A stretch of DNA of 64,000 bases from Boswellia sacra (taxonomy: Eukaryota > Streptophyta > Magnoliopsida > Sapindales > Burseraceae): positions 124,001 through 188,000 of the forward strand of contig SNVD02004847.1 in NCBI GenBank assembly GCA_013180625.2. The letters run 5' to 3'. The notes beneath the pieces were generated by a model. That model saw nothing but the letters and a program-made list of their open reading frames with translations. It did no database searches and had not been told where the DNA came from. Below, piece after piece: positions 43,897 to 53,960 of this stretch; positions within the stretch are counted from its first letter, which is position 1, and every line of letters starts with the position of its first letter. The position numbers and the translations under genes are program-made.

Positions 43897-44774
43897 TCAT
43901 CAGAACCAGAAGTGGATGGATGACCAACTAGACATATATCTGAATCACTATCATCCTCACGCTCAACAACACATGCATCAGAAACAGCCTTGCCCTTATC
44001 TTTCTTTTTCAACTTAGGACAATCTTTCTTCCAATGCCCTTTCTCACGACAAAAGGCACACTCATCTTTTCCTAATCTACCCCTCGACCAAGATTTTCCC
44101 TTTTTTCCTGGTTTCCTACTATGACTACGCCCTCTCACTATCAATGCATCTACTGACTCATCCCTATGTTCCCTTTGATCTTTCTTACGAATTTCATAAT
44201 TCAACAAAGCAGAACAGACTTCTTCAAAAGATAGTTTATCTTTCCCATGGATAAGAGTAATGCACAAATGATCTAATTCATCCGGAAGTGAGCCACTCAA
44301 TAGCATAGCCTTAATTTCATCTTTGAAGGTTTCATCTAAGTTTAACAAATCAGCAATTAACTTATTAAACTCATCAATATGAGAACTGATGCTCATACCT
44401 GGTTTCAACTGGAGACGGAACAATCTCTTCAATAGATACAGCCGATTCTCATTGCTTTTCTTCATATATTTGTTTTCCAGAGCCTTCCACAATTTGTTTG
44501 CAGATGTCTCCTTAGTGAACGGATACTTTTGTTCTCTACACAAGCAAGAGCGAATCAACCCACAAGCTTTTATATTCAGCCTGTCCCAATCTCTTGCACT
44601 GATATCTTCTGGTTTTGTTTCTTCCAAAACAATATCCAAATCTTGCTGATACAACCCGTTCAACACCTCACTCTGCCATAAGCCGAAATTATTTCGACCA
44701 TCAAATTTTTCAACATCTATTTTTGCATTTGTCACAGTCACTGTCTTTTCAGGTACAGTTGACGATGAAGCCAT
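43897..44774 (-). pseudogene. Copia gag, C-terminally frameshifted
   Basis: Starts MASSSTVPEKTVTVTNAKID and runs about 290 residues through a UBN2-type gag region (FDGRNNFGLWQ, LWKALENKYM, HIDEFNKLIADLL) to a CCHC zinc knuckle (CAFCREKGHWKKDCP at about 44040-44085) and a charged linker. Just past the DEWIMDS motif of the protease the frame is lost by a one-base change in length at about 43885. The open frame then runs on out of phase to 43770. Confidence 0.9.
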
Positions 44775-44926
44775 TACTACCTCTCACAAATAAGCTCGAT
44801 ATAAAAATCATCAATAACCAAGCTCCAAACAAACTATTATATTCAATAACTAGCAATCCAAAATCAACAGCCCAGAACAGTAGTAAGTGCTTCAATGAAA
44901 TAGCCACTAACTACCCAAAACCTTCG

Positions 44927-44938
44927 GCTCTAATACCA
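44927..44938 (-). other. Primer-binding site of the Copia element
   Basis: TGGTATTAGAGC on the minus strand, two bases inside the 5' LTR. It matches the usual initiator-Met tRNA primer site TGGTATCAGAGC at 11 of 12 bases. Confidence 0.85.
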
Positions 44939-44940
44939 AT

Positions 44941-45500
44941 TGTTATACACGGCGGAAACGATAACCAACAGAATAACCCAAGTACACAACACAAACTATG
45001 CTAGATAATTGAATATAATAGTAACTAAAGAGGCAACCAATCAACCAACAATGCAGAAATAGAAATAACACTAAGATTTAACGAGGTTCGGTATAAATAC
45101 CTACGTCCTCGGACGCCGCTGAAGAAACTTTCCACTATCTTCAAAGAGAATTACAAACTTTTGGGTCACAATATAAATTCCACAACTATTGGGCCAAACT
45201 GCAATTACCCAAATAGTTGGACCAAACTGTAATTACCCAAACAATTGGGCAATACTACAAATACCCAAAATAAAATGGAAAAAACAAATATTACAAATTT
45301 TAAGGTCCTTAATGAAAGGCCCTTAAACTATGAGGTCTTATATGTAAGACCTTACAAATAGAGGGGGTGGAAGAGAATTTCCAATGAAACACATAACTTC
45401 TCCCATATGGCCTCCTTTTATAAGCCCATATGAGACTTATGTTTTGTAACTTAACCAATGTGGGATCTCTCTCCTACTTGCATATGAGCCACACTCAACA
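44941..45500 (-). repeat. 5' LTR of the Copia element
   Basis: 560 bp with TG...CA ends on the minus strand, paired with 40096-40653. Bounded outside by target duplication GACTC. Confidence 0.95.
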
Positions 45501-45555
45501 GACTCAACACTCTCACACACTGGAGCGGTTAAGAGCAGTCCAATCAAAAGCATTA

Positions 45556-46940
45556 GGGGAAAGCCGATAAACCCCCTGAGGTTTTCACTAAGAATTATAT
45601 GCCTCCTGCCTTTTTGAAAATACCCGATTTCCCCTTACTGTTAGCCGCCGTTATAAAAAACAGGTTCTGACTTTGACAGAATCTTGTCAAATGTGCTAAA
45701 TAACTACTTTGCCCTTCTTGAAATTTAGTAAAGATAAAAATAAAAAAATCAATGGAAATAAAACAATATTATCTAAATAATCTTTAAGGGATAAATATAA
45801 ATCTATTTATTTTAAAAATAAACTAAAGAAATTCTTATTTATGTCAAAGGTAACCAGTCGCCATTTTCTCCTTCACCTGTGGTTCCTGTTTTCACTGTCT
45901 CCCTTCAACTACATCCAACCTCCGGTCGCTGGTCGCTTATACCTTTGCAAGGATTCTTGGTTGATTGTATGTGGCCTCGCAAGGCTTGTGGCTTGCAGAT
46001 CGGACGTTGCTGCGTTGCAAATCAGAGGTCGACGTCTATGGCTTGTACATGGTGATGGCTGGAGAATTGGGTGATTGCAGTTTAGTGTGAAAGAAAGATG
46101 ATAGAACGTTAGCAGGCAAGACGAATATTGGTGCTATACTTCGAATCTTGTTCGCCGTAGCAATTCGACCTTAAATGCTTCCGTCTTGAATTATAAAGGT
46201 AGAATTGTTGTAATGATTTTGGTGTATTTTGCTTTGTTATTATTGATGGATGGTGGGTTGTTGGTGAATGTTTGAGGTGAGGCTGCTGTGGGGTGCTGGC
46301 GATGATGATGCATCGGGTTGATGACAGTGATACAGTTGTGGTGTAGTGATGATGTAAGAGAGGTGGTGGGTGGCAAAGATGGTGCAGGTGGTGGGCGACA
46401 AAGATGGTGTTGGTGGTGAGGAACAATGGTGGTGAGATGATGGAGATGGGGCGTTTAAGTGCAGTGCAATGGTGTTTGAAGTAATTTTTAATCACTTTTA
46501 ATTTAATTAAGTTAGGGGAGAAATTTTATATTATTTTTTAATTATTATTAGTATTTTAATTTTTTTAAATAATATTGTTATAGTGATTATGGAGGGGAGA
46601 GTAGTAGTTGTAGCTGCAACTAGTAAATTTAATCCATTTATCTAGGTGATAAGTTGTATTGGATTTTATTAAAATGAGTTAAACGAGTTTAATTTTTTGT
46701 ATAAATAATTTTTTTTCTTTTTAGGATAATAGTGTCAAATTTTTTGGTGTAATTTTCTTTTGGACAGTTTATTAGCAAATCCCAAGGTGAGTGATAGCGT
46801 ATTTAATAATTTTAAGGTATAGTTTTACTATTTTATCCTTTCCACATTTAATTAACGGCAAGAGAGAAATAATGTATTTTTGAAAAATCAGGAGATAAAG
46901 TTATTAGGACAAATCTCGGGGGGTTTATTGTAATTACCCC
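45556..46940. mobile_element. Non-autonomous Mutator-like element A
   Basis: 1385 bp with about 95-bp imperfect terminal inverted repeats. The left end GGGGAAAGCCGATAAACCCC pairs with the reverse-complemented right end GGGGTAATTACAATAAACCC. It is flanked by 9-bp duplications AAAGCATTA (45547-45555) and AAAGGATTA (46941-46949), 8 of 9 identical. The interior is GC-richer at 45840-46450, with T/G-biased, repetitive sequence. The frames there (45841-46074 and the opposite-strand 46109-46495) have no domain and look like composition artefacts. No transposase. Confidence 0.75.
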
Positions 46941-47068
46941 AAAGGATTATTATACATTATAGTTTGCCACAATTTGATGCAAAGGCAAGGACACAACGAA
47001 AGGGTAAGCCAAGACATTAAAACAAGAGTAGATTACTTCTTTAGTTGGGGAAAAAATTATAAGAAAGA

Positions 47069-47750
47069 TGTTAAGACTATGGACCATCCAAAACTCTAGA
47101 TATCTACTTTGGTTCTAAGTCCTCATGGATTTATTCTTAAATTCTATCCAAAATGTCTCATACCAATGGAGATTTTATCCATACTTATATGCACATGATC
47201 CTCCTTATGTCTAGCCAATATGGGATTTTGATCGTACTCTAAACAATCCTTCCCTCGAACCAAGGACCACATCATTGTGATATTTTTTCAGGCCTCCCCT
47301 TAAACGACCATCCATCCACCCGCTCCATCGAGTTCCGCTATCTCGAGAGCTACTCTATCTAGGTCAACTCCTCTTCATCATGTTGGGGGTCAGGACAGGT
47401 CCATAAAGCATCCAAAGCACACCGCCATGTCCAATAGAGCCTAACGACGGACCTAATCGTGAGTTTTAATTGAGATCCTGGACCCACCAAACTTCATTCG
47501 ATATTCTGAGAATTTTTTCATGTATTCTCCTGGCTATGTCTGGGCCTAGACTCTGATACCGCATGTTAAGACTATGGACCACATAAAACTCCACATTGGT
47601 ATCATATTATCTATTTAGACCTAAACCTCATGGATTTGCCATTAGATTCTACCCAAAAGACCTCGTACCAGTGGAAATTTTATCTATACTTATATGCTCA
47701 TGATCCTCTCCATGTATAGGCAATATAATACTTTGGTCGCACTCCCAACA
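47069..47750 (-). mobile_element. TRIM (terminal-repeat retrotransposon in miniature)
   Basis: 682 bp with LTRs of 177 bp (47069-47245) and 187 bp (47564-47750), each TG...CA and sharing TGTTAAGACTATGGACCA, CCTCATGGATTT and ACTTATATGC. Flanked by a perfect AAAGA duplication (47064-47068 and 47751-47755). The interior of about 318 bp has no gene. A primer-binding site close to TGGTATCAGAG lies at 47550-47562 and a purine tract (GAGGGAAGGAT) at 47246-47256, so it is oriented on the minus strand. It must have been mobilised by enzymes of another element. Confidence 0.9.
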
Positions 47751-48179
47751 AAAGAGACCTACAAACTAATCAATATTTGTAGTCACCTGCAATATGCAAC
47801 CATTAAGTGGAATTATAAGTAGTTTCAATGAAATTCATTGAGGATACAATCGAATTGATAAAACATTCCAAAAAAGATAATCAATCTTTGAAAATATTTG
47901 TAGTTATACACAAAGATGCTTGCAAGTATCATTATTGGTACAGCCAAGGAAGTGACTGAATTCACCATAACAAAGAAAAACAAGTAGTGGGAAAAAAATT
48001 GGTGCCCTCGTATAAATAGTTAAGAAGCAATTGAAGAGCATCATTACTGTAAATTTATACAGGACAAAGAACAAAAAAAAAAAAAAGCACATGGAATGTT
48101 TTCATGTATGGTACTATTAGTCCTCAAGGAGAATTTCTAATTTATACTTAATTAAAGAAAGAATAGATGAGGTTGGCAG

Positions 48180-49455
48180 TTGGCACATGAATCCTCTTGT
48201 ACAATAATTTAAATATGAGCTTTTAAAGAATATATATTTGTACGTAAATTCAACAATAAGGGAAGCATTGAAAAAAAAAGTTTTTTATTTTTTTTCCATA
48301 ATTATCTAATCATTTGTCTAGGTTTTCCCTTTAATATAATTGATATAAGAAAGTGGGTAGTATTTTACAACATTCAGTTTCACTATAGAAAGAAAAGAAT
48401 TTCTACACTTCGATGTTAGTGAGACACCAATGTATATTTTATAATTTTTTAAGTATACTCATTATTTAAAAATTTAAAGAAATAAATTATTATCAATAAT
48501 ATAAATAATTTTGAAAACAAATTTATATGGTGAATAGAAATTCAGCAGTTTAAAATTGTGTTCAATAAAAGTTACTATCACCAGAAAAAAAAAAAGAAAC
48601 GAAATCCAACCCACATGATAAATTAATAAAATATTTTTATAAATGAGAGTTTTTTCATTAATTTTTAATGAACATATTTACGTTTTAATTGTATTTTTCA
48701 TGTAATTAATAAACATTTATCTATTATTTTATTTTATTGACTGTATAAGTTATTTATTTCAAATATTCATATTTGTAGGTAGAACTTAAGTTTTTTTTAA
48801 ATAATAAGTTTAAAAAAGAGGTTTTGTATGTTGAGAATGTTTTTAGGATTTCCGTGTACAACTCCACTCTAATAGTTTATTAAAAAAAAAAATCATAATT
48901 GAGGGGAAAAAATGTGGGCTTCTCTACGGGCCTCAATCCAATTTATTTATGTTAATATATAGACATAGTTAAATTGAGTCGTAATAAAAAAAATTCAACT
49001 ATTAAGAAAAAGGTGTATCAATGATTTTTATATTACAAATTCCTCCACGTTAATAATATTTATGATTTATCTTTTAAGTTCCTTCACATAAAACGTGGAG
49101 CACTCAACTATTGGGCCAAGAAGCCTAGTTCGTACATTTATAGGGCCCACATGAGATTAAGGCCCGTATTAATATTATTAATATTTGTTTTTAATTTTGC
49201 AATTTAATTTCAAAACATATTTGACTTTCCTTCTAATATTTAAAGTATATTATCGTTAAAATATCACCAAATATTGTTTGAGTTAAATTTAGCTTAATTA
49301 TCTTTGTTTTCCAATAGAATTGTAAAATTAGATTTCAAAATATATAATTAATTTTTAGGAGTTTATAAATAGTCCCGCATACTGTATCCAACCAATCATG
49401 TATCATCAAATCTTGACACACTTTAATAGTAGCCGGAGAGCATTACAAAAGATAT
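48180..49455. other. Spacer before NAC unit 5, no gene
   Basis: Repeats the spacer sequence found at 34090-34600 (shared AAGAAAGTGGGTAGTATTTT and GTTAGTGAGACACCAAT). 49060-49150 matches 30400-30470 around ATTGGGCCAA. AT-rich and non-coding. Confidence 0.6.
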
Positions 49456-50077
49456 TACACAAGGTAGTTAGGCTTTCAATTATTGAGTCATAGAACAATG
49501 GGTATTATTACCAAAGAGTTTTGTCAGATTCCAAAAATTGCAATTAAATTCAAGTAGGAACTGCAAGTGTTGTAATTTTTGGTCACCTATATAATAAAAT
49601 TAATGGGACGGTTTTGGCCAGGGAGGGAGGGGATTGGCATCCTCATCCCCATTCCAATCCTTCAGATAAGTTAAAAAATTTTAAATGGACTTCTTTTTAT
49701 ATGATGTTATGTTTCGTAGTAATGAGAAAGAAAAAATTTCGTGAATGGAGATTCATCCTCCAAGTCTCTAAACCCTCCCAATTCGGGATGGGATCCTGTA
49801 AAGAATTTTGACATCAGACATCTCTATTTGCACTATGAGGAGACAATATAACTGATTAATTAAGAAAGCAATTGATATTTAGAAAATCAGTGCTATAAAA
49901 GCTATATGATTTTGAATTTTATTAACCAAGTCGATAAAGTAGATGAAATGTTCCTAATACAAAAATAGTTCAAGTACATTCAGTTTATTGCGTAAGTCAA
50001 TCCAAAGATGCACAAAAGACAAACCGTACATAACATAATCCAACTTTATTATTCACTCTAACTCCTAATTTAAAGTA

Positions 50078-50182
50078 TTATAAATAAATAAATAAATATT
50101 GTAATCCAAGTTCTTCACTGACGTTGTTGACTTGAGATCTCCGCCGTCCGAAGCCTTTAATCTTTCGGATCGACCCATTAAT
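50078..50182 (-). other. Exon-like conserved block downstream of NAC copy 5
   Basis: After a TTTTCAG acceptor-like site the frame is open for 34 codons (begins INGSIRKIKGFGRRRSQ) to TAA. It shares GSIR and basic composition with unit 1, but its C-terminal part has diverged. It lies only 0.4 kb from exon 3. Confidence 0.4.
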
Positions 50183-50583
50183 CTGAAAATGAGAAAAACA
50201 AATGAGCCAGTAAGTCAACTTATAATAATTGAACAACTTTATATGTATGATCTAATTAACTAAATCAAACAATACGCATATATGGCTAATTAAACCAAGC
50301 GCAGGTAAATGAAGATTGGAAACAATTCAATTATAGCAGAAATATTACCTGGTTTATTTTATTTTTGTACTCCAGTTAATACGTATACCATTCATAAGTT
50401 ATACTGATATAGTTATTGTCTTATTGATCTAAGTTTAAAAATAAAAAAAAAATAAAAAAATCTGTTCTTCTAGGAGTGCAGTTGCCATGCATGCACGATG
50501 TCGTTTAAAGGTTGATGACATGAAGAAGGCATGGCATGGCCTTTTTACCTGTTACATGGCATATTATCAACAAATGATTAATT

Positions 50584-51383
50584 TCATCCAGAGGCCCTAT
50601 TCTTTAAGCGACAGAGTACAAAACGATCCTGCACAAGTCAAAAATCAAGATAAAGAAAATTAGTAGATAGCTCGCTATCGCAGTTATTAGCAGATCCTGC
50701 ACGAAATATTCTCCATTGAACCTAAGACGTACATATGTTATATATATCAAACTTCTATTCATAGAAAAGGAAAACCATTCCATCCCTTTAAAATTTTATG
50801 CCTATCATAATGATAAATTAATAAATGAATAGTTTAAAACCAAAATATATAAAATAAACAAGAAGAACATAAACCTGAAATGCTGTTTCATTCACAGAAT
50901 GAAACTCATGGATGATCCAAAATGTACCACGTCCATTAGGAGAACGACCGATGTGGTAAGTCAAAATTCTTTTGTAACCAATCTCCCTACCTCTGTCATC
51001 TTTGATTACTTGAGGGTCACCAGTGACTTTCCAATATCCAGTATTAGTTGTCCTTCTTATGTTTCCATCATTGGAAATTGGATTGAGAAAGTACCACTCC
51101 TGATCATTTGGAGCTGGCGAAAGCCCTACATGCATATATGTGCACCAAAAAATAAATAAACAAATAAAATATACAATAAAAAGTCACCTATTCTAATACA
51201 AGATTCTCTATATATATACCCACCAGGCAATTGCGAAGGTTCATAGTTGCAAATATTAAGTTCGCGAATCATATCAAAATTATTGCTCCGATTGCGCATC
51301 TTCTTTTCAAGAAATTTGGTGATGATATCTTTGTCATTAGGATGGAATCTGTATCCCGTTAATGGATTAAAGTGAGCCATCAA
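50584..51383 (-). CDS. Short NAC-domain protein (array copy 5)
   Basis: Three exons: 51224-51383, 50875-51125 and 50584-50628, GT-AG introns, phases match, 151 aa. Subdomain A is NPLTGYRFHPNDKDIITKFL, with the canonical HP that copies 2-4 have lost; B is RELNICNYEPSQLPG; C-D include EWYFLNPIS, RRTTNTGYWKVTGDP, IGYKRILTYHIG and WIIHEFHSVNETAFQ; E is DRFVLCRLKNRASG, then TGA. By its subdomain A it looks closest to the ancestral NAC form. It has the same three-exon plan and the same abrupt end after subdomain E. Start is Met at 51381-51383, with a second Met directly after it. Confidence 0.85.
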
Positions 51384-51490
51384 ATGAATACAAAGTAATG
51401 GAACCGAGCAAATAGCTAGCTAATTGGATATTTTTGTAAACAATTAGAAGGATCGAAGCCTATACATTACATTAACACGATATTGCACTC

Positions 51491-51499
51491 CTTATATAG
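51491..51499 (-). promoter_or_regulatory. TATA box of NAC copy 5
   Basis: CTATATAAG on the minus strand about 110 bp upstream of the start codon, matching the position in copies 2-4. Confidence 0.55.
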
Positions 51500-52338
51500 A
51501 AACTTTGTCCGTGTCGAAGGTCTTCCCCTTAACCAAGAAGCTATGTTAAATTACATGAGAAGGTGTGGTTGCAGAAAAATGGAAATGGAGCAGGTGAGTG
51601 TGTATGCCCAACATTTACAATTCAAATAGCCAGCTGTGTCGAAGTTAGCCTTGCAATATTTTCCGTTCCATTTCTGATACCGCATATAGTGTTGTTATGT
51701 TGACCTAAGTTTAAATTTTCTGTGTAATTAAATATAAACTACCATTAATTAATTAATTTACTGTTATTTATATAAATTAATACCTATAATTAAAACATGT
51801 AATCAAAAAATTATTTCTAATACTTCGTACCACTACCATTAATTCATTTTGCGGTTAATTAATTCCTTAATCTGTAACTAACTACAAGCAAAATAAATTG
51901 TAAATAAAACATAATTTTAGATATTTACACATATAATTATAAATTCAAGTATAAATATAATAAACTTGTTCATCAAGTTGACTATAGCGATGCGACCCTG
52001 CAGCGAACCTTCCATGTTAATGAATTTGCAGTTGACCGTTTGTTTTGGTCACCGCGGTTCAGCGTGCGCATGCATTCACCATTTAATCTTCTGGTTCATT
52101 TGCTGGGTTTGTTACGTTAATCTTCCCTGTTATTTGCGTTGCACTTTCTTCCCCTTCGTTCACAAGTTATATATATAAGACAAATACCTACATTTTATAT
52201 TCTAATTACAACTTTTCCCTTTAATATTCTTGGAAATAAAGCTGAAATTTCATTTCACACTTATCAACAGATATCATGAACAAAATTTGCGTTAGACAAT
52301 CTGAAAATAGTACTCTATTCCAGTTTAATTATAAATTA

Positions 52339-53610
52339 GGGAAAATATTATCAGTGACTCTGAGATTTGGGATTTCTAAAATAACCTCATATTTTTTAAT
52401 TTCAAATGACCCTGCTGTTTGAGAAAATTTCACAAATAACCCTAGCGTGAAATAGCTCTATTAAAAATGGAAGAAATAACTTCAATGCCTTGGGTAATTC
52501 AAACCCAACACCTTAACATTTGCATTTTCAAGCACTACGACTACACCTACACCCCATTGACATTTAACATACATAAATTTTATTATTTAGGGTGTGTTTG
52601 AGACAGTTGTGCTATGAAAAAATGCTATAGGAAGAATCAGTTTTTAGTTATATTGTCTCAAAAAGTTTAGAGTATTAATTAAATTGTTTTTCAAAATTGT
52701 TGTGCCGTCCAAAAGCTATGAAAATGTGTTTGGTAAATTTGATTTTCAAAATCTCAATTTTATCAAAAATTACTAAAATGTACATAATTTTGATAAAAAT
52801 AACTACTATAATATCTAAATAAATTCGAAATATAATATAAAAATAATTATATTATTTTCTAAATATTAAAATAATTAAAAATAATTAAATATATTCATTA
52901 ATTTATTATTAAAAATAAAAATCAAATAATATAGAAAATCAAATGGAGTTGCCGAAGTTACTATTGCCGGTCGCTACTGGATTGGTGCATGAGACTACAC
53001 TGCCACCACCAGGGAAGTCATCGAAAGATGCTCTTTCCATATCCAACGTTCTCTCCTCTATTTACGGTGGCTATTGACGGGATCCCACAATTAAAATTTT
53101 GGCCATTGTAAATTCAACTACTGAATCCCATCAATGGAGAAGATGATTAGCGGATATAGATAGGGCTCCCTTTTATGATTTTTGCGGTAGTGGTGACGTC
53201 ACCGGACGCGCCTGACAAACTGCGGCCGATAGCAGGTGACAATAAATCCTACACTGTTTCATTTTCATTAAAAAAAATCAAAAATTAATTTCAAAACAAA
53301 TTGGTAGTGTAATAGGTGGTGTGCTTGGGGTAGTTCTGTAATTGGATGGAGTGTTAAGTCATCTGGTTAGGTTGTTCATGCAAACTTTATATTTTAGGGT
53401 GTTTATTCAAATTCTTTAATTTGGATATATTGAAATAAAATAAGGATTTATTGAATGATTTTAAATTTTAATAGGAATTTACCAATTTATCCTTTTAGTT
53501 GTGGACTTAATGGAACAATTTAACAGTGGGGTCATCTATGCCTATTTTCAAAAAGATGAGGTTATTTATGTAATTAGACCAATCCTCATGATCATTTATG
53601 AAATTTTTCC
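52339..53610. mobile_element. Non-autonomous Mutator-like element B
   Basis: 1272 bp, flanked by a perfect 9-bp duplication TATAAATTA (52330-52338 and 53611-53619). Terminal inverted repeats of about 90-100 bp are degraded but alignable, sharing AATAACCTCAT and TGACCC-CTGTT motifs. The interior includes a GC-richer stretch at 52940-53240. No transposase. It marks the 5' border of NAC unit 5. Confidence 0.75.
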
Positions 53611-53960
53611 TATAAATTATCAACCAGATTTCAAATATTATTTTAGAATAATTAGCCTAATAATTTTGTTACAATCAGCTCTCCCTACAACTTGAGTTGG
53701 CAAAATACTAACGAAAATATAATTATCTTTATTCATTTTTATTTTTTCTCCTTAAGTGAATTTTGGTCAACTCAGGATTTGGTTGTAAATGGATTATAAC
53801 TGTAGCATTACTAAATTTAGTTATATACTCCAAAATTGAGTATAAATAGAAAAATTTTTAGCCCACCATGAAAAATTCATGATTATGCATCTGGGTATTC
53901 ATTCAACATATTTGTTAACAAGGGGCTATGTGAAAACATATTTTGATAGAGTTTATTAAT

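Larger units (their letters stand above)
40096..45500 (-). mobile_element. Complete Ty1/Copia LTR retrotransposon (Tnt1/Tork-like), defective
   Basis: 5405-bp element on the minus strand, flanked by a perfect 5-bp duplication GACTC (40091-40095 and 45501-45505). It has paired LTRs, a primer-binding site, a polypurine tract and gag-PR-INT-RT-RNase H in Copia order. Protein wording resembles the Tnt1-94 class of plant Copia elements. Every major domain is recognisable, but at least two frameshifts and two in-frame stops break the polyprotein, and an integrase catalytic Asp is replaced. It cannot move autonomously. It is inserted in the HD pseudogene. Confidence 0.95.
39784..48180 (-). pseudogene. 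Partial copy of the HD-domain phosphohydrolase gene, split by three transposons
   Basis: Segments 39784-40090, 45506-45555, 46945-47068 and 47751 to about 48180 match, in order, the HD gene from about 16079 to 17250, including intron sequence. It is therefore a DNA-level duplication, not a retrocopy. The exon 4 copy (about 39860-39965) has substitutions and frameshifts after the RDPS start. The exon 3 micro-exon copy (about 47780-47798) has lost its donor context. No exon 1, 2, 5, 6 or 7 equivalents were found. The gaps are exactly a Copia element, a Mutator-like element and a TRIM. Part of the intron between about 16450 and 16770 is missing from the copy. It cannot encode a functional enzyme. 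Confidence 0.85.
49455..52329 (-). repeat. NAC tandem-repeat unit 5
   Basis: The most diverged complete unit. It contains gene copy 5, a TATA box, the RY/ACGT block (about 50468-50548), the exon-like block and the tail (TTCAAGTAGGAACTGCAAGT near 49550). The CGCG palindrome position carries CCGCATATAG instead. An extra segment of about 170 bp (roughly 49620-49800) is inserted within the tail. The unit ends where Mutator-like element B begins. Confidence 0.7.

Noticed and set aside
46109..46495. 128-codon minus-strand frame rich in His, Pro and Thr
   Set aside because: Falls inside Mutator-like element A in a biased T/G-rich stretch and resembles no family; low-complexity artefact.
49614..49811. 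65-codon plus-strand frame
   Set aside because: Lies in an insertion within the tail of NAC unit 5 with G-rich, palindrome-like ends; no domain and no promoter context.
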